46,691 nt of DNA, taken from Prevotella sp. (GTDB lineage Bacteria; Bacteroidota; Bacteroidia; Bacteroidales; Bacteroidaceae). Of the stretch, positions 16,562 to 24,184 are shown one piece after another; position 1 is the stretch's first letter, and each line of letters starts with the position of its first letter. The notes beneath the pieces were generated by a model. It saw nothing but the letters and a program-made list of their open reading frames with translations, was not told the DNA's origin and searched no databases. The stretch is from the NCBI GenBank assembly GCA_017389705.1, contig JAFPEE010000009.1, positions 1 to 46,691 of the forward strand. Direction: 5' to 3'. The position numbers and the translations under genes are program-made.

Positions 16562-17959
16562 ATGGCAACGAACGAAACAAAAGAGACGAAAGGCTTCTAC
16601 AAGCTCTCCTGGCTTCAGCGCATCGGCTTCGGCTCAGGCGACTTGGCTCAGAATCTGATTTTCCAGGTCATTTGCACCTACCTACTGTTCTTTTACACTG
16701 ACATTTACGGACTGACGCCTTCTGCCGTGGCTATCATGTTCCTGGTGGGCAACGTGGCAAACGTGATATGGGATCCTATAGTCGGCACCTTAATCGATAA
16801 GAGCAATCCGCGTTACGGTAAATACCGTTCCTATCTGCTCTATGTAGGCATCCCGCTTTCAGGGTTCGCCATACTCTGCTTCTGGAATGGCTTTGCTCCG
16901 TCGCTCATCTACGCGTACATTACTTATATATCTATGCAGCTGCTCTATACGTTTATCAATGTGCCGTATGGAGCCTTGAACTCATCGCTGACGCGAGACA
17001 CAGACGAAATCACTATCCTTACCTCCGTACGTATGTTTATGGCTAACCTGGGAGGACTGGCCGTCAACTCCGGCCTGCCATTGTTCATCGCACTAATCGC
17101 AGGCGCACCCTCAGACAGCCTGCCCAAAGATCCGTCAGCATGGTTCACAACCATGACCATCTACGCCATTGCAGGCTTCTGTCTGCTCGTGTTCTGCTTC
17201 ACGCAGTGCAAGGAGCGTGTGGTAATGGATGCGAAGGCCACTGAAGACGTGAAGGTAAGCGATCTGTGGATGGAGTTCCTTCGCAACAGACCCTTGCGCA
17301 TACTTGCTTTCTTCTTCATCACAGCTTTTGCCATGATGTCTGTAGGCAATGCCGCAGGAGCCTATTTCATGAACAGCAATCTTCACGGTTCGGCTCAGGA
17401 GTTGTCGGTATTCATGGCTTTGGGCTCTCTGCCCGCCTTCATCTTCATGCCGTTGGTTCCCTGGTTCAAGCGCATGGTAGGAAAGAAGAACATGTTCTAT
17501 CTGTTCCTTGGTGCTGCCATCATCGGTATGGCCATGCTCTATGCTGTGTCAAAGATGGAAACTCCAAGCATGATGATGATCTATGTGGCCCAGTTCATCA
17601 AGTCGACAGGTGTCATCGTGGCTACGGGTTATATGTGGGCTCTGGTGCCTGAGGTCATCTCCTATGGCGAGTACACCACAGGGCGTCGTATCTCTGGTAT
17701 TGTGAATGCGCTGACAGGACTGTTCTTCAAGGCCGGCATGACATTTGGAAGCATCGTAGGTCCTGCCGTTCTGGCTTATGTAGGCTATAACAGTAATTCT
17801 ATTGAGCAGACTCCTTTTGCCGAGGAGGGCATTCTGTGGCTGGTATGCGTCATTCCTGCCCTGCTGCTGGCTCTGGCTATGTTCATCATCTCGCGCTATG
17901 AGCTGACTGACGAGGTCATTGACAAGATCAACATGGAAATAGAAAAGCGTAATAAGTAA
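16562..17959 (+). CDS. GPH-family sugar (xyloside/pentoside):cation symporter
   Basis: 465 residues with about 12 membrane helices. The opening 'GFGSGDLAQNLIFQVICTY' and the loop 'DPIVGTLIDKSNPRYGKYR' are the two diagnostic motifs of glycoside-pentoside-hexuronide symporters (MelB/XynB type). It would import xylo-oligosaccharides or xylosides with Na+ or H+. GH10 starts 5 bp after its stop, so they are co-transcribed; the same transporter-xylanase-GH43 grouping is known from Prevotella xylan clusters. It replaces, in this locus, any SusC/SusD pair, none of which is in the window. Confidence 0.88.
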   Translation: MATNETKETKGFYKLSWLQRIGFGSGDLAQNLIFQVICTYLLFFYTDIYGLTPSAVAIMFLVGNVANVIWDPIVGTLIDKSNPRYGKYRSYLLYVGIPLSGFAILCFWNGFAPSLIYAYITYISMQLLYTFINVPYGALNSSLTRDTDEITILTSVRMFMANLGGLAVNSGLPLFIALIAGAPSDSLPKDPSAWFTTMTIYAIAGFCLLVFCFTQCKERVVMDAKATEDVKVSDLWMEFLRNRPLRILAFFFITAFAMMSVGNAAGAYFMNSNLHGSAQELSVFMALGSLPAFIFMPLVPWFKRMVGKKNMFYLFLGAAIIGMAMLYAVSKMETPSMMMIYVAQFIKSTGVIVATGYMWALVPEVISYGEYTTGRRISGIVNALTGLFFKAGMTFGSIVGPAVLAYVGYNSNSIEQTPFAEEGILWLVCVIPALLLALAMFIISRYELTDEVIDKINMEIEKRNK

Positions 17960-17964
17960 AAGGT

Positions 17965-19128
17965 ATGAAGTTTTTTAAGTTAGTAGTTTTTATATTCGCT
18001 GTGTCTGCGTCGGGTTCGGTTTTCTCACAGACGCTGAAGGATGCTTATCGCGACTACTGGTATACAGGCGTTAGCGTCAACCAGTGGCAGGTGGAGGCCG
18101 ACCAGACAGGCACAAATGTTCACGACGTGACGGGTCATATCTCGAACGACCAGACCAAGGACTGGCCCGTCATTGTCGAGAACTTCAACTGGGTAGTAGC
18201 TGAGAACTGCATGAAATGCGAGGTGGTGCACCCGCAGGAAGGTATTTACGACTTCACGCTGGCTGACCAGTTTGTCGACAAGGCACGTGCTGCAGGCCTG
18301 AAGGTGCTGGGCCATGCCCTCATCTGGCATTCACAGTGTGCCAAGTGGTTCCACTACGACAAGGACGGCAAGATCGTTTCCAAGGAAGTACTGAAGAAAC
18401 GCATGCGCGAACATATCTACACCATCATGAACCACTTCCGCGGACGAGTCGATGCCTGGGATGTGGTGAATGAGGGTTTCGAGGACGACGGCACGCCACG
18501 CAAGAGCCTCTTCTACGAGATTCTAGGCACAGACTATATCCCTCTGGCCTTCCAGTACGCCCACGAGGCTGACCCCAACGTAGAACTCTACTACAATGAC
18601 TTCTCTATGAATAAAGCCACGAAGGTAGAGGGCGTCGCACACTTTTTCCGTCCACTCATAGAACAGGGACTGCCTATTACTGCCATTGGCATGCAGGGGC
18701 ACATGATATTGGAGGACAACGTCAACAACAGCATCATTAAGCAATATGAGCACGCTATCGAGACCATCACAGCCCTGGGCGTTCCCACGTTCTTCTCAGA
18801 GCTTGACATCTCCGTACTGCCTAACCCCTATGGTTTTGCCGGCGCCAACATCAGCGACCGCTTTGCCTATCGTCCTGAGATGGACCCCTTCACTAAGGGC
18901 ATCAGCAAGGAGAAAGAGGCTGAGTTAGAACAGTTCTGGGTAGACTTCTACCAGATGCTGCTTCGCCACCACAAAGACATCCAGCGTGTAAGCTACTGGT
19001 GTCTGAACGATGCCAACTCATGGCGCAATGACTTCCCCATCAAGGGACGCACTGACTATGCCACCTTGTTCGACCGTCAGAACCAACCCAAACCCTTTGT
19101 CAAGAAACTCATCAATTTAGTAAAATAA
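17965..19128 (+). CDS. GH10 endo-1,4-beta-xylanase
   Basis: 387 residues. A signal peptide (MKFFKLVVFIFAVSASGSVF) is followed directly by a GH10 barrel with no carbohydrate-binding insert. The catalytic acid/base is Glu170 in 'DAWDVVNEGFED' and the nucleophile Glu279 in 'TFFSELDIS'. Other GH10 marks are 'VLGHALIWHSQ', 'ELYYNDFSMN' and 'GMQGHM'. It hydrolyses internal xylan or large xylo-oligosaccharide bonds outside the cytoplasm; the signal peptide lacks a lipobox Cys, so it is probably periplasmic. Gap to GH43 is 11 bp. Confidence 0.94.
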   Translation: MKFFKLVVFIFAVSASGSVFSQTLKDAYRDYWYTGVSVNQWQVEADQTGTNVHDVTGHISNDQTKDWPVIVENFNWVVAENCMKCEVVHPQEGIYDFTLADQFVDKARAAGLKVLGHALIWHSQCAKWFHYDKDGKIVSKEVLKKRMREHIYTIMNHFRGRVDAWDVVNEGFEDDGTPRKSLFYEILGTDYIPLAFQYAHEADPNVELYYNDFSMNKATKVEGVAHFFRPLIEQGLPITAIGMQGHMILEDNVNNSIIKQYEHAIETITALGVPTFFSELDISVLPNPYGFAGANISDRFAYRPEMDPFTKGISKEKEAELEQFWVDFYQMLLRHHKDIQRVSYWCLNDANSWRNDFPIKGRTDYATLFDRQNQPKPFVKKLINLVK

Positions 19129-19139
19129 ACAAGAAGCAT

Positions 19140-20141
19140 ATGAAACCACGTTATCTTTTCCCCAGCGACTATATGGCTGACCCCTCAGCCAACGTGTTCA
19201 ACGGCAAGTTGTATATCTATCCCAGCCACGACCGCGAGGCAGGTCATGCCTTCGACGATGACGGCGGCCACTTCCAGATGAAGGACTACCACGTGCTGTC
19301 GTTCGAAGACCTCGAGAATGGCGACGTCACTGACCATGGCGTCATCCTCGACGTCGACCAGGTGGCATGGGCCGAGAAACAGATGTGGGACAATGACTGC
19401 GTAGAGAAAGACGGTAAGTATTACCTCATCTTCTCTGCCAAGGACTATAATGGCGTGTTCCATCTGGGCGTTGCTGTCGCCAGCCGGCCTGAAGGTCCTT
19501 TCATTCCACAGGAGCGCCCCATCAGAGGCTCGTTTTCCATCGACCCCTGCGTCTTCAAGGACGACGACGGACAGATCTACACCTACTTCGGAGGTCTGTG
19601 GGGTGGACAGCTGCAATGGTACCACGCTCCTGAGAAGCTGGTGGAGAAAGGCATTGACCTGGGCCCTGCCCCCGACAGAAAGACCCAACTCTATGCTCCT
19701 GCCGACGTACCTGCACTGCCCAGCTGTGTGGTACGTATGAGCGATGACGTGATGCAGTTTGCAGAGTCTCCACGCCCTGTTGTCATCCTTGACAAGGACG
19801 GACAACCCCTGAAGGCTGGCGACCCTCATCGTTTCTTCGAAGCCTCATGGATGCACAAGTACAATGGCAAATACTACTTCTCCTACTCTACTGGCGACAG
19901 CCACTTCCTTTGTTACGGCATTGGCGACAACCCCTATGGTCCTTTCACGTACCAAGGTGTTATCCTCGACCCCGTGGTGGGATGGACCACACACCACAGC
20001 ATCGTAGAGTTCAAGGGTCAGTGGTATCTGCTCTATCATGACTGTGTTCCCTCGAATGATGTCACCCATCTGCGCTCTCTGAAGGCTCAGCGCCTGTTCT
20101 ACAACGAGGATGGAACCATCCAAAAGGTTGTGAATGAATAA
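19140..20141 (+). CDS. GH43 beta-xylosidase/alpha-L-arabinofuranosidase
   Basis: 333 residues, no signal peptide, so cytoplasmic. The three GH43 carboxylates are visible: Asp14 ('YMADPSANVF'), Asp135 ('SFSIDPCVF') and Glu234 ('HRFFEASWMHKY'). It would finish imported xylo-oligosaccharides to xylose and/or arabinose. Whether it is xylosidase or arabinofuranosidase cannot be read from sequence. It has no C-terminal beta-sandwich, as in short GH43 enzymes. Its last eight bases (ATGAATAA) are also the start of the sigma-factor gene, in another frame. Confidence 0.92.
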   Translation: MKPRYLFPSDYMADPSANVFNGKLYIYPSHDREAGHAFDDDGGHFQMKDYHVLSFEDLENGDVTDHGVILDVDQVAWAEKQMWDNDCVEKDGKYYLIFSAKDYNGVFHLGVAVASRPEGPFIPQERPIRGSFSIDPCVFKDDDGQIYTYFGGLWGGQLQWYHAPEKLVEKGIDLGPAPDRKTQLYAPADVPALPSCVVRMSDDVMQFAESPRPVVILDKDGQPLKAGDPHRFFEASWMHKYNGKYYFSYSTGDSHFLCYGIGDNPYGPFTYQGVILDPVVGWTTHHSIVEFKGQWYLLYHDCVPSNDVTHLRSLKAQRLFYNEDGTIQKVVNE

Positions 20142-20628
20142 CCATACACTTATATCCAACTATTATGCTCTGCATCGCGATGAAATTGTGCATTTCATCG
20201 CGGTGCGCATTACTGATGCCGACGAAGCAGAAGACAGGGTACAGGACATTTTCCTCCGTCTGCTTTGTGGGCATCAGCTCATTACTCCCCAAACCCTGGC
20301 CAGTCTTGTCTACACCATGGCACGCCATAGCGTCGCAGACTATTTCCGTCGTCGTCGCGTCTTCGAAGAATACGAGCACTATATCAAAAAAGGCGATTCT
20401 GTCGAGGACATGGAGTCTGTCATCTCTGCTTCCCAAATCGTGGAACGCATGGAGCGCTCACTGGCCCGACTGCCAGAGGCCTGTGGACAAATCTATCGAC
20501 TGCACATCTACGACGGACTTAAGGTCAGCGATATAGCCCGCGAGCTCTCTCTACCTTACAAACAGGTTGAGAACCGTCTGGGGCAGGCTCGTCGCCACGT
20601 CCGTCAACAGCTTAGGATGTGCATCTAA
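20134..20628 (+). CDS. ECF-like sigma-70 family RNA polymerase sigma factor
   Basis: 164 residues. Region 2 is 'DEAEDRVQDIFLRLL' (about 31-45) and region 4 is 'LPEACGQIYRLHIYDGLKV' followed by the helix-turn-helix 'SDIARELSLPYKQVENRL'. The RRRR stretch at 76-79 fits the end of region 2. The ATG lies inside GH43's last codons (8-bp overlap), so its synthesis is tied to the xylan operon. No FecR-type anti-sigma gene follows; the next gene is convergent. It may be a feedback or output regulator of carbohydrate genes, or simply a late fusion to the operon; the overlap is direct, the role is inferred. Confidence 0.85.
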   Translation: MNNHTLISNYYALHRDEIVHFIAVRITDADEAEDRVQDIFLRLLCGHQLITPQTLASLVYTMARHSVADYFRRRRVFEEYEHYIKKGDSVEDMESVISASQIVERMERSLARLPEACGQIYRLHIYDGLKVSDIARELSLPYKQVENRLGQARRHVRQQLRMCI

Positions 20629-20661
20629 TATATATAATAAGGTGTAGCCTCTCCCCTGATT

Positions 20662-21681
20662 CTATTTACCTCCCAGATACTCACGGATAGCAGCTATGAG
20701 GGCATCGTTCTCCTCAGGTTGCTGCGCTGATACGCGGAAGAAATGCTTGGAAAGACCATAGAAGTTAGAGCAGTCGCGAATAAGGATGCCATGCTCGTGT
20801 ATGAGATAGTTCTTGAGGTCGGCAGCTGTAGCGTTGTCTAACTCACAAAGCATATAGTTTGTCTTGGTTTCAAAAACCCGGACTCCCTCAATCTGGCGCA
20901 GCTGACCACGAAGGCGTTCAGCTTCAGCAAGATAGCTTTCAAGATCGACAATGCCCCCCTGTTCCTGCTTGAGCAGAAACTTACCAGCCTCGATAGCCAT
21001 GCTGCTGACAGACCACGGATGGCGCAGGTTACGAAGCAGCTGGATGGTGGAAGGATAACCTGTGACATATCCTAAGCGCAGGCCAGGAACACTATAAGTC
21101 TTGCTGAACGAATGAAGCAACAGCAGGTTCGGTAGCCCATTCATCTCACGTGCCTTCAGCAAGGGTTCCTTTGTGTAGGCCTCGTACGACTGGTCGACGA
21201 CAAAGGTATAACGTGGCGAGCGCCGTACAAGATAGTCCATAAAGCCCTTCATCAGCACATTACCCGAAGGATTGTTGGGGTTGCATATCCAGTAGACACG
21301 GTCGCGAGGCAGCTGAATGAGATCGTCCGTGTTCTCATAGGAGATGATGTGTCGATGAATACGGCAGGCATCGGCATACTCGCAGAAAGTAGGCTGTGGG
21401 ATGATAGAGGCACTACCATGGAACTGTTGGGCAATGAGGTAGATGGCCTCTGTGGCGCCATTGGTCACCATCACACATTCTGGCGAGATGCCTTCTTTGA
21501 GTGCTATAAGCTTCTCCAGACTGCGAGGCTGGGGTTCAGGATAGTTGCCTATCACGTCAAAACGCTCCATCAGAAACTCCTTCAGCGCTGAGTGGTCAGC
21601 ATGCTGAAAGACGTTCGAACTGAAATTCATCTTCACCAAATCGTCATAGCGATATATGTCGTCTCCGTGTCCTTCTATCAT
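20662..21681 (-). CDS. cobD: PLP aminotransferase, CobD-like threonine-phosphate decarboxylase
   Basis: 339 residues of aminotransferase fold type I. The PLP lysine is Lys194 in 'LHSFSKTYSVPGLRLGY'; 'NPNNPSG' (134-140) and the carboxylate-binding Arg near 'FFRVSAQ' are present. The start 'MIEGHGDDIYRYDD' with the HG(G/D)D motif is typical of CobD rather than HisC. CobD makes (R)-1-amino-2-propanol phosphate for the cobalamin lower loop. It overlaps the ABC ATPase gene by 4 bp (ATGA). HisC remains an alternative since the families are close; no cbi/cob gene is in the window. Confidence 0.75.
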   Translation of the reverse strand: MIEGHGDDIYRYDDLVKMNFSSNVFQHADHSALKEFLMERFDVIGNYPEPQPRSLEKLIALKEGISPECVMVTNGATEAIYLIAQQFHGSASIIPQPTFCEYADACRIHRHIISYENTDDLIQLPRDRVYWICNPNNPSGNVLMKGFMDYLVRRSPRYTFVVDQSYEAYTKEPLLKAREMNGLPNLLLLHSFSKTYSVPGLRLGYVTGYPSTIQLLRNLRHPWSVSSMAIEAGKFLLKQEQGGIVDLESYLAEAERLRGQLRQIEGVRVFETKTNYMLCELDNATAADLKNYLIHEHGILIRDCSNFYGLSKHFFRVSAQQPEENDALIAAIREYLGGK

Positions 21682-22472
21682 CGTGTCACATGTATTGTCA
21701 AGCTGTTTGCGTCGAAAGTAATACCATCCCGCTCTATGAAGCGACTAAGCACGCCCTCTGAGGCCAATTCCTGTGGTGTACCGACATACAACTGCTGGGG
21801 CTCCATGAGCCATAGACGGTCAGCAATCTGCAGGGCCAGCTCAACATCGTGGGTGGAGAGAAAGATGGTTTTCTGCTCCTGAGTGGCCAGACGATGCAAC
21901 AGCTGCATCATCTCTACCTTGCTAGGGAAATCGAGGAAAGCAGTAGGCTCGTCCAGATAGATGACTGGCGTCTGCTGAGCTAGAGCCTTGGCTATCATGA
22001 CTTTCTGGCGCTCACCATCGCTCAGCGTATGCACCATACGGCTCTGTAGGGACTCTATGCCCACCAGGCGGATGGACTCGGTGACAATCCGATGGTCGTC
22101 ATCGTCCAACGTTCCCCAGAAGCCTGTATAAGGCGAGCGTCCCATGCCCACCAACTCAGTAACGGTCATGTTTTGCACATCGGGCTTCTCCGTCAGTACC
22201 ACGCCTATCATACGACTGAGCTGCTTGTCAGAGAAAGAGGTCAGCGGGGAGTGCTCAGACGTGAGGTCACACATGCTAATCTCACCACCCAACGCAGGTT
22301 GGAACGCTGACAGCGTGCGCAAGAGCGTCGACTTGCCAATGCCATTCTGTCCCAAAAGGCAGGTCAGCTCCCCCCTGTTGATAGCTGCATTGAGCTGCGT
22401 GGCTACCACTTTCTCATTGCCCTTGGTGGCGTAACCTATGCTGAGGTCGTGTAAGATGACGGTTTCAAACAT
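21678..22472 (-). CDS. ABC transporter ATP-binding protein, FecE/BtuD type
   Basis: 264 residues. Walker A 'GQNGIGKST' (41-49), signature 'LSDGERQKV' (150-158), Walker B 'VIYLDEPTAFLD' (170-181), H-loop 'FLSTHDVELAL'. The spacing matches the FecE/BtuD/FhuC group that energises uptake of vitamin B12 and iron-siderophores. With a CobD-like neighbour, cobalamin uptake is the favoured substrate. The permease and binding protein (BtuC, BtuF) are not adjacent, so it must pair with components elsewhere. 22 bp separate it from the nuclease gene upstream. Confidence 0.85.
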   Translation of the reverse strand: MFETVILHDLSIGYATKGNEKVVATQLNAAINRGELTCLLGQNGIGKSTLLRTLSAFQPALGGEISMCDLTSEHSPLTSFSDKQLSRMIGVVLTEKPDVQNMTVTELVGMGRSPYTGFWGTLDDDDHRIVTESIRLVGIESLQSRMVHTLSDGERQKVMIAKALAQQTPVIYLDEPTAFLDFPSKVEMMQLLHRLATQEQKTIFLSTHDVELALQIADRLWLMEPQQLYVGTPQELASEGVLSRFIERDGITFDANSLTIHVTR

Positions 22473-22494
22473 TAAACATAACTCTTTTTAAGGA

Positions 22495-23331
22495 TTAAAC
22501 ATCTAATAGTCTGAAACCTAACTCCTCTCCCTTGCAGATGGTTACTATCTGGTGCATCAGTCCATCCATGATGGGAACGGTGACCAAGCGATAGTCGTCG
22601 TAGTCAGGACAGAGCACTACCAGATTCATGGCCTTCACCTGAATGCCATAATGCTGCTGGAGCATGTAGCGATAGAGGTTCTGCTGGATGCAGTAGTGAT
22701 AGTATGAGGTGTCGGGAACATTGATGCCATTGATGGATGTTCGCCCACCAAAGGCCTGTGTGATGGGATTCCCTGAGGCATCAACCACCTTACGACTGCG
22801 CTTCCAGTCGTAGATGACAAACTGGCCATCGTCCTCACGACATATCAAGTCGATGGTACCCGCAATGTTCAAGTCCACATCGAAGACAGGCCACTCCTGA
22901 CGATAGGGCTTGATAACGTAGTCGTGGACGAAATGCAGAAAATGCTCACGTTCACGCGCTACACTGACAGACTCCACCTTACCATCATAGCAGAAAGGAC
23001 AAACGGTTTCAAACTTTCCTTGCTGAAACCAGTTCTCCGTCTGCTCATGGACGAAGGTTCCCACCTCGCTTGCCATGACGCCAATACGCTTCCATTTGGC
23101 CAACGACTCAGCGACAGGAATACCATAGCGGGCCTGTTGCTGTTCTGCAGCACGCTGGGCATCGAAGGGTTCGAAGAAATGAGCTATAAGGTTGCTGACG
23201 GGTAAGAGACGACGCTCCTCACGATAGAGGTAGACATGACCTTCAGGCAGAAAGTCAATGTCATCGTCCTGTGGATACAGGCCTGCATCGGTGAAACGAC
23301 GCATCTTCAGTGACATGGCCTCTGTTCTCAT
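22495..23331 (-). CDS. PD-(D/E)XK nuclease-superfamily protein (RecB-like)
   Basis: 278 residues. Nuclease elements appear in RecB/Cas4 order: 'GTFVHEQTE' (His95), 'AGTIDLICRED' (Asp161), 'FVIYDWKRS' (Asp175, Lys177), and a QxxxY motif in 'CIQQNLYRYML'. A lone CPFC (111-114) is present but not the four-Cys iron-sulfur set of Cas4/AddB. It is probably a metal-dependent DNA exonuclease domain acting alone. The start codon overlaps the DUF3108 stop (ATGA at 23328-23331). No helicase or CRISPR gene is near; the operon partners are envelope and cofactor genes, so its role is unclear. Confidence 0.78.
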   Translation of the reverse strand: MRTEAMSLKMRRFTDAGLYPQDDDIDFLPEGHVYLYREERRLLPVSNLIAHFFEPFDAQRAAEQQQARYGIPVAESLAKWKRIGVMASEVGTFVHEQTENWFQQGKFETVCPFCYDGKVESVSVAREREHFLHFVHDYVIKPYRQEWPVFDVDLNIAGTIDLICREDDGQFVIYDWKRSRKVVDASGNPITQAFGGRTSINGINVPDTSYYHYCIQQNLYRYMLQQHYGIQVKAMNLVVLCPDYDDYRLVTVPIMDGLMHQIVTICKGEELGFRLLDV

Positions 23332-24182
23332 TTCACTTTCGACTCCATGGGGTTGCGTAATCCTTTATAACCTGAAAGATAGGCCTTGGCTGAGCCAAAG
23401 GAGAGGAACATGTCCAGACGAACAGGCATGTGGTTCTTATCGTCAGTAATATAGAAGCGAATCAGCTCATGGTTCTTGCCATTCTCGCGCTCGATGAACG
23501 AGAAGACCAGACAACGGTACTTGTCGTTGCCATTCTTCATCTTCAGCGTTGTCTTACCTGTATACTTCAGCCAGGAGTTGTTCAGACGACGGGCATCGCT
23601 GATAGGCATGGGGATGTTCTCGCCCTCCTTCAGCTTTGTCACATCGAGGTTGCGGGACCGAAGGAATACACTCATCATGTCGTAGATGCAGTCTTTATAC
23701 TCCGCATCCTTCCAATGCACCTCGCCGTCAGCATCAATGCGATGCATCTTCAGATGGCAGTTACTGTTGGGGTAGCTGTACCACAGCTCGTCCACATAGT
23801 AGCGCTCGCCCTCGCGAGCTCCCTTGCGGAAGTAAAGGGGCGAGATGTCCATGTCTGTATAGCATAGCAGGGTGTCGCGCATGACGAAGACATTGTCCAG
23901 CTGACTGTTACCCCTGGTGATAAGACTGCTACGGAAGGCCTTCTGTCCCTTGTAGTTAGACTGTACTGTCGACATAGAGGCTGTGCCTACCTTCACCCAG
24001 ACGAATTTCCAGTTGAAGTAGAGGTCGTAGCTGAGGAACTCGCCCGACTGGAATGCCGTATTCTCAATGCCACACTGGGCTGAAGCTGATAAGGGCAGGA
24101 AGGTAAAGAGGCAGAAGGGCAACATACCCATCAGCAACCTGCGTACCCATGTATTGTTCATTCTTCTCATATTCTTTATCAT
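23328..24182 (-). CDS. DUF3108 periplasmic protein
   Basis: 284 residues. An N-terminal basic stretch and hydrophobic signal ('LLMGMLPFCLFTFLPLSASA') are followed by a DUF3108-like beta-rich domain: 'GEFLSYDLYFNWKFVWVKVG', 'LDVTKLKEGENIPMPIS', 'FYITDDKNHMPVRLDM'. The ATGs at 24170 and 24161 are equally possible starts. Family function is unknown; members are thought to be envelope proteins. It sits 2 bp after the Ig-like lipoprotein gene and overlaps the nuclease gene, in a tight operon. Confidence 0.8.
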   Translation of the reverse strand: MIKNMRRMNNTWVRRLLMGMLPFCLFTFLPLSASAQCGIENTAFQSGEFLSYDLYFNWKFVWVKVGTASMSTVQSNYKGQKAFRSSLITRGNSQLDNVFVMRDTLLCYTDMDISPLYFRKGAREGERYYVDELWYSYPNSNCHLKMHRIDADGEVHWKDAEYKDCIYDMMSVFLRSRNLDVTKLKEGENIPMPISDARRLNNSWLKYTGKTTLKMKNGNDKYRCLVFSFIERENGKNHELIRFYITDDKNHMPVRLDMFLSFGSAKAYLSGYKGLRNPMESKVK

Positions 24183-24184
24183 TG

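Noticed and set aside
20662-22472. Complete cobalamin uptake operon
   Set aside because: Only the ATPase and a CobD-like enzyme are here; permease and binding protein are absent and no cobalamin riboswitch was seen upstream.
22495-23331. Cas4 nuclease
   Set aside because: It lacks the conserved cysteine cluster and any CRISPR neighbour; a generic RecB-like PD-(D/E)XK domain fits better.
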